Shown: positions 29,598 to 30,615 of the stretch, piece after piece
How positions within the stretch are numbered: the stretch's first letter is position 1
How the letters are laid out: each line of letters begins with the position of its first letter
Virus record (IMG/VR): IMGVR_UViG_3300042317_001492
Location: 1-30,615 of that record
Reading direction: 5' to 3' (one strand)
DNA from: a virus
Length of the DNA: 30,615 nucleotides
Position numbers and translations under genes: made by a program
Notes under the pieces: model-generated
Told to the model about the DNA's origin: nothing
Seen by the model: the letters and a program-made list of their open reading frames with translations, nothing else
Database searches by the model: none

Positions 29598-29801
29598 CTA
29601 AGGGAATTGGATCAGATTTTTTTCAATAACCGATCTACTAGCCTTTGCTTGGTCAATTAATTCGCAAATTTCTTGGGCTAACTTACCATGTCCTTGTCTT
29701 GCTTCGTGTGCAGCCATCTGTAGGGGATCAGAATAAAATTGCTGATCTTCTCCTTCTACATGACTTTTTAGAAGTGCTAGGATATGGCGGGCAGTGGACA
29801 T
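29598..29801 (-). pseudogene. Truncated AAA-type ATPase, N-terminal fragment
   Basis: A 67-residue frame from ATG 29801 (preceded by GAGGTG). The first 55 residues (LLKSHVEGEDQQFYSDPLQM, then AHEARQGHGKLAQEICELID) match the N-terminal helical part I remember from bacterial AAA ATPases of about 300 residues. After QAKA the sequence changes and ends, before any Walker motif, so the protein cannot be a working ATPase. It is probably host or mobile-element DNA cut by recombination and marks the phage border. A stand-alone regulatory fragment is less likely. Confidence 0.5.
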
Positions 29802-29879
29802 GATAGACACCTCGTTAAGTTAAACTCTCCATCATACTTAATGATTTTAACTGTGACAGGGACTACGCCGATTTAAAAA

Positions 29880-29984
29880 GCTGTAGAATTAATTAATCAT
29901 CGTCCTCGAAAATGTCTTGACTATCGAACCTCTTTTGAGGTATTCTATGAATTATTATCAGACATTGATGCACTTCATTTTTGA
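29880..29984 (+). pseudogene. IS30-family transposase remnant, C-terminal end
   Basis: A 34-codon open stretch in frame with TGA 29982 reads AVELINHRPRKCLDYRTSFE, then VFYELLSDIDALHF. The NHRPRK.L.Y.T..EVF pattern is the C-terminal signature of IS30-type transposases, and ALHF resembles their natural end. A TAA stands just upstream, so only this tail remains. It overlaps the small gene on the other strand and shows decayed mobile DNA at the right side. Confidence 0.7.
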
Positions 29985-30179
29985 ATTGGCGCTTTCTATT
30001 AACGATAAACGCTTTACCAAAATATCTAAATACGTTTGCATTGCCTCTGATTGCTGTTCCAAAAGAGCTAGTTGCTCTAATGAAATGCTTTCATGTGGCG
30101 ATTCCAACGCCTTGTTTAAAGCAGTTAGCCTTTCTTCAAGCTCCGTTTTCTCTTGTTTTAATCTATCTAACCAGGACAT
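29958..30179 (-). CDS. Small coiled-coil protein, crAss001_48-like
   Basis: A 73-residue protein starting MSWLDRLKQEKTELEERL, with a second helix (LALLEQQSEAMQTYLDILVK). The two-helix pattern with L..Q...M..YL.IL..R resembles the small crAss001_48-related family found in phages and mobile elements. ATG 30179 is chosen over TTG 30185 because GGAGG stands seven bases before it. Its 3' end overlaps the IS30 remnant. The function is unknown. Confidence 0.6.
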   Translation of the reverse strand: MSWLDRLKQEKTELEERLTALNKALESPHESISLEQLALLEQQSEAMQTYLDILVKRLSLIESANSKMKCINV

Positions 30180-30205
30180 AATCAATCCTCCTCTATTGTG
30201 TAAAC

Positions 30206-30615
30206 TTATTCTAACTTTTCACGATCCAAAAACGAATAAATTTTTTTAATCAATTCTCCACTATCAGAAAAAACATTACTATCGGAATATTTGGTTGTAC
30301 TGGCTTCTTCAAAAAATATATTAATTCCCTCTGACCATTCAGCTTTTAACTCTGAGTCATCTACTTGCTCTAATAGATTATTACTAAGAGATTGAAGTTC
30401 TTGAAGCTGCGTTTTGACATGAGGTGCTTTCGCATAAATTCTTCCCCAAGTGGCCAAAAAATCAAAAGTTTGTTCGGCAATTAAAGGGGTTCCGTCCGCA
30501 AGACTAACTTTAAAAAAAGCGTCGAGGGCAGGGGCAAGAAGCGCAAAAATTGGTAATTCCCAACTATTGACAGAAGCGGTAAGAACAAGTAGGCTGATTC
30601 TAGATGGACTATCAG
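30206..30615 (-). CDS. Hypothetical protein, C-terminal part (runs off right edge)
   Basis: The frame is open from the right edge to a stop at 30206, giving at least 135 residues; a TTG at 30457 would be only an internal start. The visible part has two hydrophobic helices (ISLLVLTASVNSWELPIFAL, then LLAPALDAFFKVS) followed by a helical soluble domain ending LIKKIYSFLDREKLE. No family recognised. It lies 26 nt upstream of the crAss001_48-like gene, in the same direction, so both may share a transcript. Confidence 0.5.
   Translation of the reverse strand, partial: DSPSRISLLVLTASVNSWELPIFALLAPALDAFFKVSLADGTPLIAEQTFDFLATWGRIYAKAPHVKTQLQELQSLSNNLLEQVDDSELKAEWSEGINIFFEEASTTKYSDSNVFSDSGELIKKIYSFLDREKLE

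Noticed and set aside
29917-30249. Plus-strand 110-aa gene
   Set aside because: It runs through the IS30 remnant in another frame and over two minus-strand genes; its protein looks random.

Overview
This AT-rich window looks like part of a cyanobacterial temperate phage or prophage, possibly a phage-plasmid, with degraded host-type DNA at its right end. A GTA-like siphovirus tail module, portal and endolysin, a primase-helicase, a repressor switch and a probable recombination directionality factor support the phage assignment. A HIP1 octamer (GCGATCGC, 24416-24423), a tRNA without encoded CCA and the flavour of the transposon remnants suggest a cyanobacterial host such as Microcystis or Crocosphaera; that genus-level guess is inference.

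Layout. 1-7623 (minus strand) is the late region: portal N-terminus running off the left edge, a small protein, GH19-like endolysin, a holin-like coiled-coil protein, a DUF2460/DUF2163 tail protein, duplicated tail cassettes and a DUF2793 fibre protein. 7592-12504 (minus) holds a DEAH-type helicase and many small early genes, including a four-member paralogous family. 12508-12705 appears to encode a tRNA/tmRNA-like RNA with its own near-consensus promoter. 12746-15634 is a primase-helicase. 15799-16780 is a regulatory switch: a ribbon-helix-helix-like protein diverging from an HTH repressor. 16790-21275 (minus) is an early operon with a ParB-like protein, two membrane-associated paralogs, a probable recombination directionality factor and an amber-interrupted gene. 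21276-21827 is non-coding, with a candidate RNA ended by a strong terminator.

The main result is at 21828-24480. A 558-aa TnpB/Cas12-type nuclease with an intact D-E-D RuvC triad and zinc ribbon is followed at once by five 36-nt CRISPR-like repeats. The gene's stop codon lies inside the first repeat. No cas1 or cas2 is visible. Inside the 3' end of the nuclease reading frame (23972-23999) is a 28-nt anti-repeat, in the same transcriptional sense, that can pair with repeat positions 1-28 with one mismatch and one G-U pair. This fits an RNA-guided system whose tracrRNA-like scaffold is embedded in the effector gene, as the TnpB guide RNA overlaps the 3' end of tnpB, with the guide part expanded into an array. 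It is a candidate intermediate between TnpB and type V CRISPR (type V-U-like). The effector promoter region duplicates the promoter beside a 46-aa RHH regulator, so the module seems wired into phage control.

Downstream (24500-27050, plus) are two solitary CRISPR-repeat-like units (possible RNA anti-CRISPR mimics), duplicated cassettes of small membrane proteins, then tRNA-Tyr(GUA) and a 766-aa tail hub. 29598-30615 contains a truncated ATPase, an IS30-type transposase remnant and two small minus-strand genes, probably marking the edge of the phage.
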